NCBI GenBank assembly: GCA_017451685.1
Contig: JAFTNV010000023.1
Span: 1-33,582 of the forward strand
Direction: 5' to 3'
Source: Alistipes sp.
Lineage (GTDB): Bacteria > Bacteroidota > Bacteroidia > Bacteroidales > Rikenellaceae
Length of the DNA stretch: 33,582 nt
In this document: positions 1-9,374 of the stretch, piece by piece
Position numbering within the stretch: position 1 is the stretch's first letter
Layout: the number at the start of each line of letters is the position of its first letter
Program-made: the position numbers and the translations under genes
Notes under the pieces: model-generated
What the model was told of the DNA's origin: nothing
Seen by the model: only the letters and a program-made list of their open reading frames with translations
Database searches by the model: none

Positions 1-26
1 CCCCCCGAAAAATGTGACGAAAATAT

Positions 27-58
27 TTGAAATATTCAAAGAAGTTTTGCTAAATTTG
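27..58 (+). promoter_or_regulatory. Bacteroidetes promoter for the 149-2885 operon
   Basis: A TTG at 27-29 (within TTTG) is followed after 21 bases by TAAATTTG at 51-58. This fits the Bacteroidetes sigma-ABfr consensus TTG-N19-21-TAnnTTTG. Transcription would start near position 63, leaving a leader of about 85 nt before the first gene. Confidence 0.7.
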
Positions 59-72
59 TAAAAACAAAATCA

Positions 73-114
73 CATTAGCGGTAGCCTTAATGAGGTTCTG
101 ACTACTCGCTAATG
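73..114 (+). promoter_or_regulatory. Leader stem-loop upstream of the MazG-like gene
   Basis: CATTAGCG at 73-80 is the exact reverse complement of CGCTAATG at 107-114. The stem extends inward through GTAG/CTAC (81-84 with 102-105) with one bulged T. A smaller CCT/AGG helix can form in the loop. The loop also holds a three-codon open frame, ATG AGG TTC TGA (90-101), which may be chance. There is no T-run, so it is not an intrinsic terminator. It lies just downstream of the predicted transcription start. Confidence 0.5.
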
Positions 115-148
115 AAAAATTGAAATTATAGAACCTCCCTTTAACAAT

Positions 149-544
149 ATGAAGAAAGAGTGGAATGATGTTCGTGAGTTTCACGAGAAGTTTGGCCATC
201 CCGTGGCTACGGAGCCGAGGATGATTGATAAGAAGCGCGCACTGTCGCGTGCAAAGTGGATGCAGGAGGAGGTTGCCGAGTTCCTCGTTGCCGACGACAT
301 CTACGAGCAGGCAGATGCCATGATCGACCTTATGTACTTCGCCCTCGGCACGATGGTGGAGATGGGCCTCGAGGCCGACGAGCTCTTCGATATTGTGCAG
401 CAGGCAAACATGGCGAAGCTGTGGCCCGATGGCAAGCCTCACTACAATCCCAAGGATGGCAAGGTGATTAAGCCCGAGGGTTGGGAGGATCCTGCACCTA
501 AGATTAAGGCTTATATCGACTCGATTATTAACAAACAAAGATAG
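149..544 (+). CDS. MazG-like all-alpha nucleotide pyrophosphohydrolase
   Basis: This 131-residue cytoplasmic protein most resembles the small all-alpha NTP pyrophosphohydrolases (MazG / phosphoribosyl-ATP pyrophosphohydrolase-like, sometimes annotated Cof-like). These hydrolyse nucleoside triphosphates or related nucleotides to monophosphates using Mg2+. The metal-binding pattern is visible: E40, E41 and E44 in MQEEVAEF, then E53, D56 and D60 in YEQADAMIDLMY. The C-terminal part (KLWPDGKPHYNPKDGKVIKP) matches the conserved tail seen in this subgroup. There is no signal peptide. It is the first gene after a good promoter and lies 7 bp before a surface lipoprotein gene, an odd pairing. The substrate cannot be told from sequence; housecleaning of non-canonical nucleotides is an inference from the family. 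Confidence 0.8.
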   Translation: MKKEWNDVREFHEKFGHPVATEPRMIDKKRALSRAKWMQEEVAEFLVADDIYEQADAMIDLMYFALGTMVEMGLEADELFDIVQQANMAKLWPDGKPHYNPKDGKVIKPEGWEDPAPKIKAYIDSIINKQR

Positions 545-551
545 AACGGAG

Positions 552-2885
552 ATGAAGATTAGAGAGTTGTTTGCAACGGTTGTGTTGTTCGCCATGACCG
601 TTGCTGTGGCGTTTACGTCGTGTGAGAAGACTCCGGATGTGGATAAGACCCCCAAGCAGAGCAAGAACATCGTGGTCTATGTCGAGGAGTTGGAGGCTAA
701 GGCTGAGGGTGAGACCCTGCGCTTTGGCTATGAGATAAAGAGTAGCGTGGAGGGTGTGACGCTGGATGTCACGTGCGAGAGCGAGTGGGTGACGGATATC
801 AAGGTGTACCCCACGTTGGTGGATGTCACCGTGGCGCATAATGACACGGGCGCGGAGCGCACGGCAACGCTTAAATTGACCTACGGTGACGATGTAAGAA
901 CGCTCGCTATCAAGCAGAAGCCGTGGCTCGAGCCTCTTGCGCTCAAGATTGATAAGATTGAGGCTACGGCCGTGGTTATTTCAGTTGATGCTCTCGACCC
1001 CGAGACCACGTGGATAGGTCAGATTGTCGGCAAAGAGTGGTACGACGAGCGCACGGAGGATGACATCTTCTATGAGGACTTGGTCTACTTCCGCCAGATG
1101 GCATTGGACGAGGAGGTGTCGTTGGAGGAGTATCTTATGCAGGTGCTCAGCAAGGGCTCGCACTCGGGCATACGCATGAAGGGCCTCGATGCGGAGTCGG
1201 AGTATGTCGTATACGTTTACGGCATGAACGAGTATGGCATTACGACGACATCCATCTATGCCGAGTCGTTTACCACCACGGCACCCTACGAGGGTAACGA
1301 TGTAACGTACGACATCAACGTGGAGTGTGTGCGCTCGAAGGCGACCATATCTATCGAGCCGTCGCACGAGGGCGTGGCCTACTACAACAACATCACCACA
1401 CGCGAGCACTTCGAGGAGTGTGGCAGCGACATCAACGCCCTTGTTGAGGATGTTGTAAGCACGGCTCTCGACAACTACCTCTATTGGGATATGACCGAGG
1501 CGGAGTTCTACGAGAATAACACCGAGATGTTCGCCACGAGCTACGAGATTGAGACCCTCTCGGCAACCGATTATGTGGTCTTTGCGTTTAAGTGGGACGA
1601 GGCGCTGAAGCCTCTCAGCGAGGTGTCGTATAAGTGGTTCACGTCGAACGAGATAAAGCCGTCGGACAACCAGCTATCGATGACCATCTCGAAGGTCACG
1701 CAGACGACATTCTATGTCGAGACGACGACAACCAACGACGACCCCTACACCATCTTTGCGGTGCCCACCTCGGAGATTAGGAAGCTCGTTACCGACAGCC
1801 AGATATTCGACTATATCATCGAGGAGTATGGCGCTCCGGAGCTCGCCTACAACCAGTGTACGGGCAATGTCGCAGGAACATTCAGTGGCCTTGAGGCCGA
1901 CACAGATTATACGGTGCTTCTCTTTGGCTATGAGGCAGGTACGCGCACTACGGCGATGGTTAAGGAGAAGATTATGACGGCCGCGCCTGGCGATGTTGAG
2001 GCGTGTGTGTACGATGTCGAGGTGAGTGGCGTTACCGACCGCACAGCATCGGTTGCAATCACCCCGTCGGACTATAGCATCTGGTACTATTGGAATGTAT
2101 TCGAGGCCTCGACCTCGGACGATGACATCAAGGCATACATCGAGAGCACCATCAACTCGTACTACTACGGTGACTACTCGGAGTTTAGCTGGGAGGAGAT
2201 CATGCAGGGCGAGGTGTCGGGACGCCTCTCGCAGTTACGTCCCTCGACCAAGTATGAGGTCGTCATCGTGCCTATGAATCCCGGCAAGTTGGAGTATACG
2301 GGTACGATACGCCGCGTGGCAGAGTTTACCACCAACGAGGCCGTCATTGCCGATATAACCATCACGGCGAGCTTCGATGCCTACTACGATGGCGATGAGC
2401 TTATCGAGATTGAGGGCGACGACTACGACTTTAGCCCCTATGCAGGTTATGCCGTGATACCCATGCGTGTGAATATTGATGGTGAGTATTCGAGCTATCT
2501 GTACACCATCTTCGACTATGTTGATGGCTTGGATGACCACGCGAAGTATGACGACAACCTGCTCCTGGATACACTCTACGAGGTGGGTACGTATTACTCT
2601 CCGGCACACTTCCGCTGTGCGTGGGATACACCTCTGATGATTGCTGCCGTGGCCTTCGATGCTGCGGGCAACCCCAGCCGAGTGTTCCGTGAGCGCTTCG
2701 AGTGTACGCGCGACGGGGCGGGTGATGCTCAGGAGTACCTCAACATGTACTACGGTGGCGGGTCGTCATCGTCGGCAGCACAGATGTCTACAAAGCGCCA
2801 TGCGAGTGTTGTGGTTGCCGCCCCCGAATACGCCTCAATGGTTGTTAAGGAGTGTGAGCGTAGAGTGTCAGGACTAAAGCGTTAA
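552..2885 (+). CDS. Large surface lipoprotein with BACON-like and Fn3-like repeats
   Basis: A 777-residue protein with a lipoprotein signal peptide ending in the lipobox AFTSC (C24), so it should be anchored in the outer membrane and probably surface-exposed. Residues about 38-124 resemble a BACON/Ig-like domain, with a W near the centre, ERTATLKLTYGD and a closing IKQKPW. The rest appears to be repeats of about 150 residues, each ending in a fibronectin-like motif such as LDAESEYVVYVYGMNEYG or LEADTDYTVLLFGYEAG, followed by an FTT-type strand. BACON domains are usually linked to carbohydrate or mucin binding, but no catalytic motif is visible. It is probably co-transcribed with the gene before it. 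A terminator follows 43 bp after the stop. The precise role is unknown. Confidence 0.7.
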   Translation: MKIRELFATVVLFAMTVAVAFTSCEKTPDVDKTPKQSKNIVVYVEELEAKAEGETLRFGYEIKSSVEGVTLDVTCESEWVTDIKVYPTLVDVTVAHNDTGAERTATLKLTYGDDVRTLAIKQKPWLEPLALKIDKIEATAVVISVDALDPETTWIGQIVGKEWYDERTEDDIFYEDLVYFRQMALDEEVSLEEYLMQVLSKGSHSGIRMKGLDAESEYVVYVYGMNEYGITTTSIYAESFTTTAPYEGNDVTYDINVECVRSKATISIEPSHEGVAYYNNITTREHFEECGSDINALVEDVVSTALDNYLYWDMTEAEFYENNTEMFATSYEIETLSATDYVVFAFKWDEALKPLSEVSYKWFTSNEIKPSDNQLSMTISKVTQTTFYVETTTTNDDPYTIFAVPTSEIRKLVTDSQIFDYIIEEYGAPELAYNQCTGNVAGTFSGLEADTDYTVLLFGYEAGTRTTAMVKEKIMTAAPGDVEACVYDVEVSGVTDRTASVAITPSDYSIWYYWNVFEASTSDDDIKAYIESTINSYYYGDYSEFSWEEIMQGEVSGRLSQLRPSTKYEVVIVPMNPGKLEYTGTIRRVAEFTTNEAVIADITITASFDAYYDGDELIEIEGDDYDFSPYAGYAVIPMRVNIDGEYSSYLYTIFDYVDGLDDHAKYDDNLLLDTLYEVGTYYSPAHFRCAWDTPLMIAAVAFDAAGNPSRVFRERFECTRDGAGDAQEYLNMYYGGGSSSSAAQMSTKRHASVVVAAPEYASMVVKECERRVSGLKR

Positions 2886-2927
2886 CGCGCTCTCCCGATA
2901 GACCTAAATATTGCAAATTAGCACGAG

Positions 2928-2961
2928 AAGGGCTGTCCGATAGATGTCGGATGGCCCTTTT
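2928..2961 (+). terminator. Intrinsic terminator
   Basis: AAGGGC (2928-2933) pairs with GCCCTT (2954-2959), and TCCGA (2936-2940) pairs with TCGGA (2947-2951), with a TG/TG internal mismatch and a six-base loop. TTTT follows. It separates the first operon from the next promoter at 3018. Confidence 0.75.
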
Positions 2962-3017
2962 CACCATGTAAAATGGAGTATTCATTGATTTTTTTTCTTA
3001 AAAGAAAAAGTTTCCCC

Positions 3018-3025
3018 TATCTTTG
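3018..3025 (+). promoter_or_regulatory. -7 promoter element of the fimbrillin/DUF4493/PCMD operon
   Basis: TATCTTTG matches TAnnTTTG exactly. No clear TTG lies 19-21 bases upstream; the region is a T-rich run. The predicted start is near 3030, 29 bases before the ATG at 3059. This also argues against the upstream in-frame TTG at 3023 as a start codon, because it lies inside the promoter. Confidence 0.6.
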
Positions 3026-3058
3026 CTCGCGATTAAATTAATATCAGTGTATACGAAT

Positions 3059-4816
3059 ATGAACATAGTATCGAAGATAATCTCTGTTGTGGCACTCACG
3101 ATGGGTGTCGTGGCGTGTAGTACGGATGTGGCCCCGACGATGGGTGGCGCTGAGAGCGTGGAGGTGGGCTTTGCCATGCCCATGGATGCTACGCGCACAT
3201 CTATTGCCGACGATGGCATGACTACGCGCTGGGCTGCGGGTGATAGGCTCGCCGTGTGGGCTAAGGATAGCGGTGGAAGATACGTTGTCGAAAATAGCGT
3301 GTTTACGTTGCGCAACTTCTCGGATAGCTACGACATGGCCTACTTCTCGGGTAACGTGCCCGCGATGCCCGAGGGCGACTATACATATCTGCTGTCATAC
3401 CCTACGCCCAAGAAGGTGGTGAGCACGTTGGCGACATACACCGTGTCGGATAAGCAGTCGGGAGAGTATGATGGCGTATACGACATCATGATTGCCGAGC
3501 CCGTTACGGATGGCTCGCTGACCGAGGGCAACAATGTCGTTCTCAACACCACGATGCGCCATAAGATGCACGCCCTGAAGATTACCATCCCCGAGGGTCG
3601 CAACATCTTCGGCTCGCGCTTCACGCGCCTCGAGATAACCTTCCCGGTGAAGGTCGTGGGCGACATTACGTTTGACCTCAGCGACTTCAGCGAGGAGCCC
3701 ATATACTCGAACATGTCGAATATCATCACCGTGGAGAATGACAAGGGCTTCGATGCCGGTGACGATATATGGGTCTTTGTCATCCCCGGAACGGTGGATG
3801 GCAACGTGAGCTATAAGGTGGAGTCGGCGACACAGCGCTCGGTGGTGAATACCTACCCGTTGCAGCGCACGCTCGCTGCCGGCCATGTGACACCCATACG
3901 CATGGCTACGCCCGAGTTATACCGCTACACATCGTTTGTGCTCTCGGAGGGCGTGAATAACCTCGGCGAGGACTTCAATAGCTTCCAGGTGTACGATAAG
4001 GATAATACGTTGTTGGCATCGTTTGCCCGCAATGCCGAGAATAGGTATGAGTTTGGCTTCGAGGGTAATGTCGACTTCACGCCATGGCACAATACCGACC
4101 TGCGTCTGGTGCTCGACTCGGATCACGCCATCGTGGAGACGAGGGTGCGCATCGGCACTATTGACCACTCGCACACGAATGTACTCACTCCCTTCGTTGT
4201 GCCATACCTCCTTGAGGAGGACTTCAGCGGACTGAATACATCGTGGAGCGACAGGATGACCAGCGCGCAGGTGGCGCCTGCCAAGACACCCACCACGCGC
4301 GACCTCTCAAGCATGGGTATCAAGGCGGGGTGGACGGGCTCGCACACGGGAGGTGAGGCTGCCAATGCCATGGCCATCTACACACGTGTCGACGAGGTAA
4401 TTGCCGCAACACGCACCTACGGCCGTCTGGACTCACCCCAGCTCACAGGATTGAAGAGTGGCGCCTCAGCAAAATTGAAGGTGTCGTTCAACTACAGTGG
4501 AGGCAGAAGCGGTGATGAGGCGTACTCTATCATCGGCGTATTCGGACGAACAACCACTACGGGACAGATAGGTGCCCGTGCAGCCGTGGAGGGCTCGCCC
4601 ACGTGGGAGAACATCACGGACTATGTCAACTTGCCGACAATACCGCTCACGGGTTCGTATGCCAACATCGACCAGACGGTAGAGTATACCATCACGGGTG
4701 TAACATCATCGTGCCGCCTATCGTGGGTGGTGATGGGCGATGGTAAGACCTCGGGCATCACAAACGGTAACCAGTGGATGTTTATCGACAACATAAAGGT
4801 TCAAATCGAGAAGTAA
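3059..4816 (+). CDS. Fimbrillin-like (Mfa-like) lipoprotein with C-terminal jelly-roll-like region
   Basis: Starting at ATG 3059, the product has 585 residues with a lipoprotein signal peptide and lipobox GVVAC (C20). The segment just after it, with EVGFAMPMDATRTSI and then RWAAGDRLAVW, is the typical opening of the Bacteroidetes fimbrillin / Mfa-like family (TR motif, then WxxGD). Such proteins are exported as lipoproteins and may be incorporated into fimbriae or stay as surface anchors. The C-terminal 200 residues (from about LEEDFSGLNTSW) look like a separate beta-sandwich of the carbohydrate-binding or choice-of-anchor kind. That makes it longer than a typical fimbrillin. It is the first gene of a seven-gene operon. 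Whether it truly polymerises is unknown; there is no usher-like or anchor gene beside it. Confidence 0.65.
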   Translation: MNIVSKIISVVALTMGVVACSTDVAPTMGGAESVEVGFAMPMDATRTSIADDGMTTRWAAGDRLAVWAKDSGGRYVVENSVFTLRNFSDSYDMAYFSGNVPAMPEGDYTYLLSYPTPKKVVSTLATYTVSDKQSGEYDGVYDIMIAEPVTDGSLTEGNNVVLNTTMRHKMHALKITIPEGRNIFGSRFTRLEITFPVKVVGDITFDLSDFSEEPIYSNMSNIITVENDKGFDAGDDIWVFVIPGTVDGNVSYKVESATQRSVVNTYPLQRTLAAGHVTPIRMATPELYRYTSFVLSEGVNNLGEDFNSFQVYDKDNTLLASFARNAENRYEFGFEGNVDFTPWHNTDLRLVLDSDHAIVETRVRIGTIDHSHTNVLTPFVVPYLLEEDFSGLNTSWSDRMTSAQVAPAKTPTTRDLSSMGIKAGWTGSHTGGEAANAMAIYTRVDEVIAATRTYGRLDSPQLTGLKSGASAKLKVSFNYSGGRSGDEAYSIIGVFGRTTTTGQIGARAAVEGSPTWENITDYVNLPTIPLTGSYANIDQTVEYTITGVTSSCRLSWVVMGDGKTSGITNGNQWMFIDNIKVQIEK

Positions 4817-4851
4817 CGAAAAAAGTATAATTAATTAAAACCGAAAAGATT

Positions 4852-5625
4852 ATGAGAAAACTTTTCACAATTGCATCGCTCGTGGCCGTGGCGTTGGTGT
4901 CGTGCACCAACGAGGAGCCTAAGAGCGAGGAGAAGGGTGAGGGTAGAGTCTCTATCACGTGTAGCGTGGCAACGGATGTTGTCGAGACACGTGCAAATGT
5001 CTCGTGTACCACACCCGCGGTGGACGACTTCGCATTGAAGATTGAGGGTGTGGGTCATGACTACGTGGCTGAGTACGCCTCGTTGGCCGAGTTTGCGGAG
5101 GATAACTACCTCGCAAGTGGCACATATAAGGCTACGGTTACTGCCGGTGATGTTGCGGTTGAGGGTTACGACAAGGCGACCTTCATCGGTAGCGAGGAGT
5201 TTACCATCGAGGCACGCGCGGAGATTGGTGTTGACATTACGGCAACGATAGCCAACGCCCTTGTGAAGGTGGAGGTTACGGATAACTTTAAGACATACTT
5301 CCCCGGGGGGTACAGCCTCACGCTTACGACCGAGGCTGGAAATGAGTATGATGTTACGGCACAGACGGAGCCCCTCTTTATCGCTCCCACGACGTTCGCC
5401 GTAACGGGAAGTGCTACGAAGCAGCCCGCACAGTCGGGTAAGGAGGGTGTCACGGTAGACCTTGGCGAGTACAAGAGCGAGCAGCTCAGCGCCCAAACAT
5501 TATATAGCGTGAAGATGGATGTGGCGGATGCCGGCGAGGCGACGCTCACCATCACGCTCAACGACACGCTTGTCGATAGCATCGTCATCGACCAGGAACT
5601 TAACGATAACGCAGAAGAGAAATAA
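4852..5625 (+). CDS. DUF4493 domain lipoprotein
   Basis: A 257-residue lipoprotein (lipobox LVSC, C18; acidic residues follow, CTNEEPKSEE, consistent with surface export). The rest fits the DUF4493 pattern: GRVSITCSVATDVVETRA, then VDDFALKIEG, then an LASGTYKATV turn, then a strand ending in NALVKVEVTDNFKTYFPG. This order of a TR cleavage-like site, a DF strand, an aGtY turn and an NalVKVeV strand is what defines the family. The function of DUF4493 is unknown. It sits 35 bp after the fimbrillin-like gene and 15 bp before a second DUF4493 gene, so all three are probably one transcript. Confidence 0.75.
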   Translation: MRKLFTIASLVAVALVSCTNEEPKSEEKGEGRVSITCSVATDVVETRANVSCTTPAVDDFALKIEGVGHDYVAEYASLAEFAEDNYLASGTYKATVTAGDVAVEGYDKATFIGSEEFTIEARAEIGVDITATIANALVKVEVTDNFKTYFPGGYSLTLTTEAGNEYDVTAQTEPLFIAPTTFAVTGSATKQPAQSGKEGVTVDLGEYKSEQLSAQTLYSVKMDVADAGEATLTITLNDTLVDSIVIDQELNDNAEEK

Positions 5626-5640
5626 AAACTACGCAAAGAT

Positions 5641-7287
5641 ATGAAATCAGTTGTAAGAGTATTGGGCATCGCAGCGTTGTGCGCACTAACCCTCGGTGCT
5701 TGTAATAAGGATAAGGTCGATTACGCCGATGTTGAGGGTAACGGCACGGAGAATGTCGGTTATCTCTCTTTCGCGGAGTTCGAGGCTACGGTGATGGAGG
5801 ATACGGAGAATATCACCACGTCGCCTAAGACACGTGCTGAGGGCGTGGATATCAACACGTTTGATGTCACGCTGTCGGATCAGGCGGGCGAGGTTATCGC
5901 CTCGTTTAAGTATGGCGCACGCCCCACCGAGCCTATATCATTGGATGCAGGCGTGTATAAGGTTAAGATGACATCGGGCGCGATGCAGGGTGCCGCATGG
6001 GAGAGCCCTGTTTATGGTGCCGAGAAGGAGTTTACGGTAATACGTAAGCAGACGACCAACGTCAACGACATCGTATGTAAGCTCTCGAACATCAAGGTTA
6101 CGGTGGGCTACTCTGCAGACCTCGCCGACCAGCTCGATGCCGAGTATACGAAGATGACCGTAGCGCTCGAGGAGAGCGCCCTGGAGTATCCCTTAGCGGA
6201 GACACGTGCCGGATATTATGCCCCCGTGGCAGCGGATAATACGCTGAAGCTCACGTTCAACTGTCGATATAAGGGCTCGGATAAGGATGTCACGATGACA
6301 AACGAGATTAAGGGCGTGAAGGCGGCACAGTGGCGTAAGATTAATGTCGTCGTGCAGCACGCCTCGGATGGTGCTGCAACAATTGGCATCGTATGTGATA
6401 CGTGGACATACGACGAGGAGGTTACGTTCGACACCTCGGCGATGATGATGGAGGTTGAGATTCCCGATGACTCGGATGCTCCCGTAATCAATTGGGAGGG
6501 TCACGACCTGACGCAGCCCTTCGAGCTCCTTGACGATATGTTCGATGCAGATGGTAACTTCACCTCGAGCATCAACGTGGATGTCACGGCTAAGAGTCCT
6601 CTTAAGTCGCTCGTAGTGAAGGCCAGCTCGGATAATGGCGAGTTTATCACGGCATATGAGGGTGCCATGCCCCTGGAGGTAGACCTGTGCAACACCACAA
6701 CCTCGGCATTTATCCTCAACCTTATGGGCTATCCCACAAACATCGGTGGCGCCACGACGGCACGCATACAGTTTGGCAAGCAGGCATCGATGTTTAAGAC
6801 CTACGAGGGTACGTACAACTACGAGATTACGGCCGTCGACGAGAATGGTGCCTCGACAACAGCGACGCTTGTCGTACGACACATCACCAGCCTCGCACCG
6901 CGAATCGTGTGGGCGGGATATAACATCGACGAGCAGCAGACCTACGTTCCTGGCATGACTTGTGATTTGAACATCACGGCGCCGATGACCATCGCCGACC
7001 TATGTGTCGAGATTATCTCTCAGACGCTTACCCCCGAGGAGTTGGCGGGCGTGGGCCTCGCGGGTGAGTTCAGCCTTATCAACGACACGCAGTACTTCGA
7101 GTCGTTGAAGAACCTCGGCTTCCCCGTGGGTGACGAGGTATACGGTCTCACGGAGCTTAACCTGAGCATCACCAACTTCCTCGGTGTGCTCAATATGCTT
7201 GGCGCGGGCGACCACAACTTTGGCATTACGGTTGTTGATGCCGAGGGTAATACGACAACAAAGACGGTGATGATGCATTTCGAGTAG
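5641..7287 (+). CDS. DUF4493 domain lipoprotein, long form
   Basis: A 548-residue lipoprotein (lipobox TLGAC, C21). Residues about 40-270 carry a DUF4493-like domain: GYLSFAEFEATVMED, a TRAEGVDINTFDVTL segment, SLDAGVYKVKMTSG, and CKLSNIKVTVGYSADL. This is followed by a DVTMTNEIKG region and KINVVVQHASDGAATIGI. The C-terminal half is a set of Ig-like strands without a recognised domain. It is a longer relative of the preceding gene. Both contain the paired TR residues seen in fimbrillin-type prosequences, which may mark protease processing, though this is only an analogy. The next gene starts 24 bp downstream. Confidence 0.72.
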   Translation: MKSVVRVLGIAALCALTLGACNKDKVDYADVEGNGTENVGYLSFAEFEATVMEDTENITTSPKTRAEGVDINTFDVTLSDQAGEVIASFKYGARPTEPISLDAGVYKVKMTSGAMQGAAWESPVYGAEKEFTVIRKQTTNVNDIVCKLSNIKVTVGYSADLADQLDAEYTKMTVALEESALEYPLAETRAGYYAPVAADNTLKLTFNCRYKGSDKDVTMTNEIKGVKAAQWRKINVVVQHASDGAATIGIVCDTWTYDEEVTFDTSAMMMEVEIPDDSDAPVINWEGHDLTQPFELLDDMFDADGNFTSSINVDVTAKSPLKSLVVKASSDNGEFITAYEGAMPLEVDLCNTTTSAFILNLMGYPTNIGGATTARIQFGKQASMFKTYEGTYNYEITAVDENGASTTATLVVRHITSLAPRIVWAGYNIDEQQTYVPGMTCDLNITAPMTIADLCVEIISQTLTPEELAGVGLAGEFSLINDTQYFESLKNLGFPVGDEVYGLTELNLSITNFLGVLNMLGAGDHNFGITVVDAEGNTTTKTVMMHFE

Positions 7288-7311
7288 CATAATTAATGTA
7301 TAACGAGGATT

Positions 7312-9366
7312 ATGACTATGAAAAAGATATTAGCATTAGTTGGTTTTGTGCTCCTTGTGGCATCGTGTGCCAAGGAGCCGAACGAGCGTGTTGAGATGGC
7401 TGTGGGCGAGGGTGCCATGCGCCTGGGTGTAGCCCTACAGTCGGAGGTGGCGGATGCCGAGAGCATCGTCATCCGAATATATAAGACCGAGGGCGAGAGT
7501 GAGATGCTCGTGCGCCGCTATACATCGTTGGACGATGTTGCCGAGCCGCTGGCTCTGCTTGCCGGCGAGTATGTTGCGAAGGTGCAGGTTGGTGAGAAGA
7601 GGGTAATATCGTTTGACAAGAAGTATTACTATGGTGAGCAGCCCTTTACGATTGTTGCCGGTGAGGTGGAGAGCGTCACGGTAGATTGTAGGTCGCAGGC
7701 GACGGTCGTGGGCGTGGAGTACGATGCTACGATTGCCGAGACATTCGAGGCGGGATACTTTACGACCATCGCCATAGACGATAAGTACGATGCCGAGGCC
7801 ATCAAGAGGGAGGATGTATACGCACTCACGTTCAGCGAGACGGGCGAGGGTTATGTCATCATGCCCGAGGGCGAGACGACGCTCTTCTGGCACTTCGAGG
7901 GTGAGCACACGGAGAGTGGTGCGATTGTTAAGGAGGCCGCTATCGAGAATGTAAGACCCTCGGTTAAGTACACCATCAAACTAAGATACTCGGCCGATGC
8001 CCCGGGTGGTGTCGTTATCGAGGCTACGGTGGATGAGAGTCTTGAGGAGTGTAAGGATGAGATATTCTTCAGCCCCGACCCCACTATTATTGGCGTAGGC
8101 TTCGATATGACCGAGGAGCAGCTATCTACGGGTGCGGCACGCCAGTATAAGGTGTCGGCACTTGCTGCAATCGCTACTCTCGGCATCGTTGTCGACGGCC
8201 AGGAGTTAGACATCCTAAACAACACGTATGCGGGCCTTAGCGTGACGAAGAATGCCGATACGGACTATGTCGTCACCCTCGCGGAGGAGTTCTTCACCCT
8301 TGTTGCGGGCGGTCACAATAGCCTCACGTTCTATGTCGAGGATGCCGATGGCGGTAAGTTGAGTAAGAGTGTTGCCTACAACGTGCAGGGCGTTATGCCT
8401 ATCACCTCGTCAGACTACAACCTATGGTTTGGTGATGTGGCGTTCAAGGCCAACGTGATTAACACCTCGGCCACGTCGGTGAAGATTGCCTACCGCGCAA
8501 ATGGCGGAGAGTGGACGGAGGTTGAGGCTTCGGCAGGTGCCGATGGCGTATATACCGCCTCGGGTACTAACTTCGCAGCAGAGAAGGAGTACGAGTATAA
8601 GCTCGTTGTCGATAGCACGGACTCGGGTAAGACATTGGCCCACACCACGGCTGCGGGTGCTCAGATACCTAACGGCGACATGGAGGCGTGGTCTAAGTCG
8701 GGCGATGTGGTCTACCCCTATGCTGCGGGTGCTTCGCCCTTCTGGCTCACGGGTAACGATGGTGCCAAGATGGCGAATGCGACACTTACTAAGTCGTCTA
8801 CCGATGTGCGCCCCGGAAGTACGGGTCAGTACTCGGCATACCTCAAGTCGCAGTTCGCTAATGTGGCGGGTATAGGCAAGTTTGCTGCGGGCAACCTCTT
8901 CGTCGGCTCATTCTCGATGAGCGGCCTTGATGGTACTGTTAGCTTCGGTCGTAACTTCAACTTTACGGCTAAGCCCAAGGCTCTAACCTTCTGGATGAAG
9001 CATCACGAGGGTACCATCGACAAGAACTCGGGTAAGCCTGCTTCGGGCCCCGATACATGTACCGCAAATATCATCATCACCAACTGGACGGAGCCCTATG
9101 CGGTGAATACCAAGGATCAGTCTACGTTCTTCACGATGGCCGACCTTGCTACGATGCCTGGCGTCATAGGCTATGCCTACTACCAGTCTACAACGTCGAA
9201 TGCCGAGTGGACGGAGTATACGCTCGATATCATCTACCGCGAGGATATGAAGAATGTGAAGCCCACGATGCTTGTGGTGTCGTTCACGCCCTCGGGCTAT
9301 GGTGACTACTTCTGTGGCTCTACCGAGTCGTGGATGTATGTGGATGACATACGTTTAACATACTAA
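7312..9366 (+). CDS. DUF4493-PCMD fusion lipoprotein
   Basis: A 684-residue lipoprotein (lipobox LVASC, C19). Residues about 30-240 look like DUF4493 (ESIVIRIYKTEG, LLAGEYVAKVQVG, CRSQATVVGVEYD). Residues about 245-445 are Ig/Fn3-like. Residues about 453-684 form a PCMD domain (putative carbohydrate metabolism domain), recognised by IPNGDMEAW, DVRPGSTGQYSAYL, KFAAGNLFVGSF, WMKHHEG and the closing GDYFCGSTESWMYVDDIRL. A second start at 7318 is equally possible; a GAGGA lies just upstream of both. Its PCMD domain closely resembles that of the last gene of the operon, so the two PCMD proteins bracket the two beta-barrel genes. Carbohydrate binding is suggested only by the family name. Confidence 0.75.
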   Translation: MTMKKILALVGFVLLVASCAKEPNERVEMAVGEGAMRLGVALQSEVADAESIVIRIYKTEGESEMLVRRYTSLDDVAEPLALLAGEYVAKVQVGEKRVISFDKKYYYGEQPFTIVAGEVESVTVDCRSQATVVGVEYDATIAETFEAGYFTTIAIDDKYDAEAIKREDVYALTFSETGEGYVIMPEGETTLFWHFEGEHTESGAIVKEAAIENVRPSVKYTIKLRYSADAPGGVVIEATVDESLEECKDEIFFSPDPTIIGVGFDMTEEQLSTGAARQYKVSALAAIATLGIVVDGQELDILNNTYAGLSVTKNADTDYVVTLAEEFFTLVAGGHNSLTFYVEDADGGKLSKSVAYNVQGVMPITSSDYNLWFGDVAFKANVINTSATSVKIAYRANGGEWTEVEASAGADGVYTASGTNFAAEKEYEYKLVVDSTDSGKTLAHTTAAGAQIPNGDMEAWSKSGDVVYPYAAGASPFWLTGNDGAKMANATLTKSSTDVRPGSTGQYSAYLKSQFANVAGIGKFAAGNLFVGSFSMSGLDGTVSFGRNFNFTAKPKALTFWMKHHEGTIDKNSGKPASGPDTCTANIIITNWTEPYAVNTKDQSTFFTMADLATMPGVIGYAYYQSTTSNAEWTEYTLDIIYREDMKNVKPTMLVVSFTPSGYGDYFCGSTESWMYVDDIRLTY

Positions 9367-9374
9367 ACTAACTT

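Noticed and set aside
50-670. A 206-residue minus-strand open frame over the first gene.
   Set aside because: It covers the promoter and a recognised MazG-like gene on the other strand and has no recognisable features.
3023-3058. A TTG start for the fimbrillin-like gene.
   Set aside because: It lies inside the TATCTTTG promoter element; ATG 3059 directly begins a lipoprotein signal peptide.
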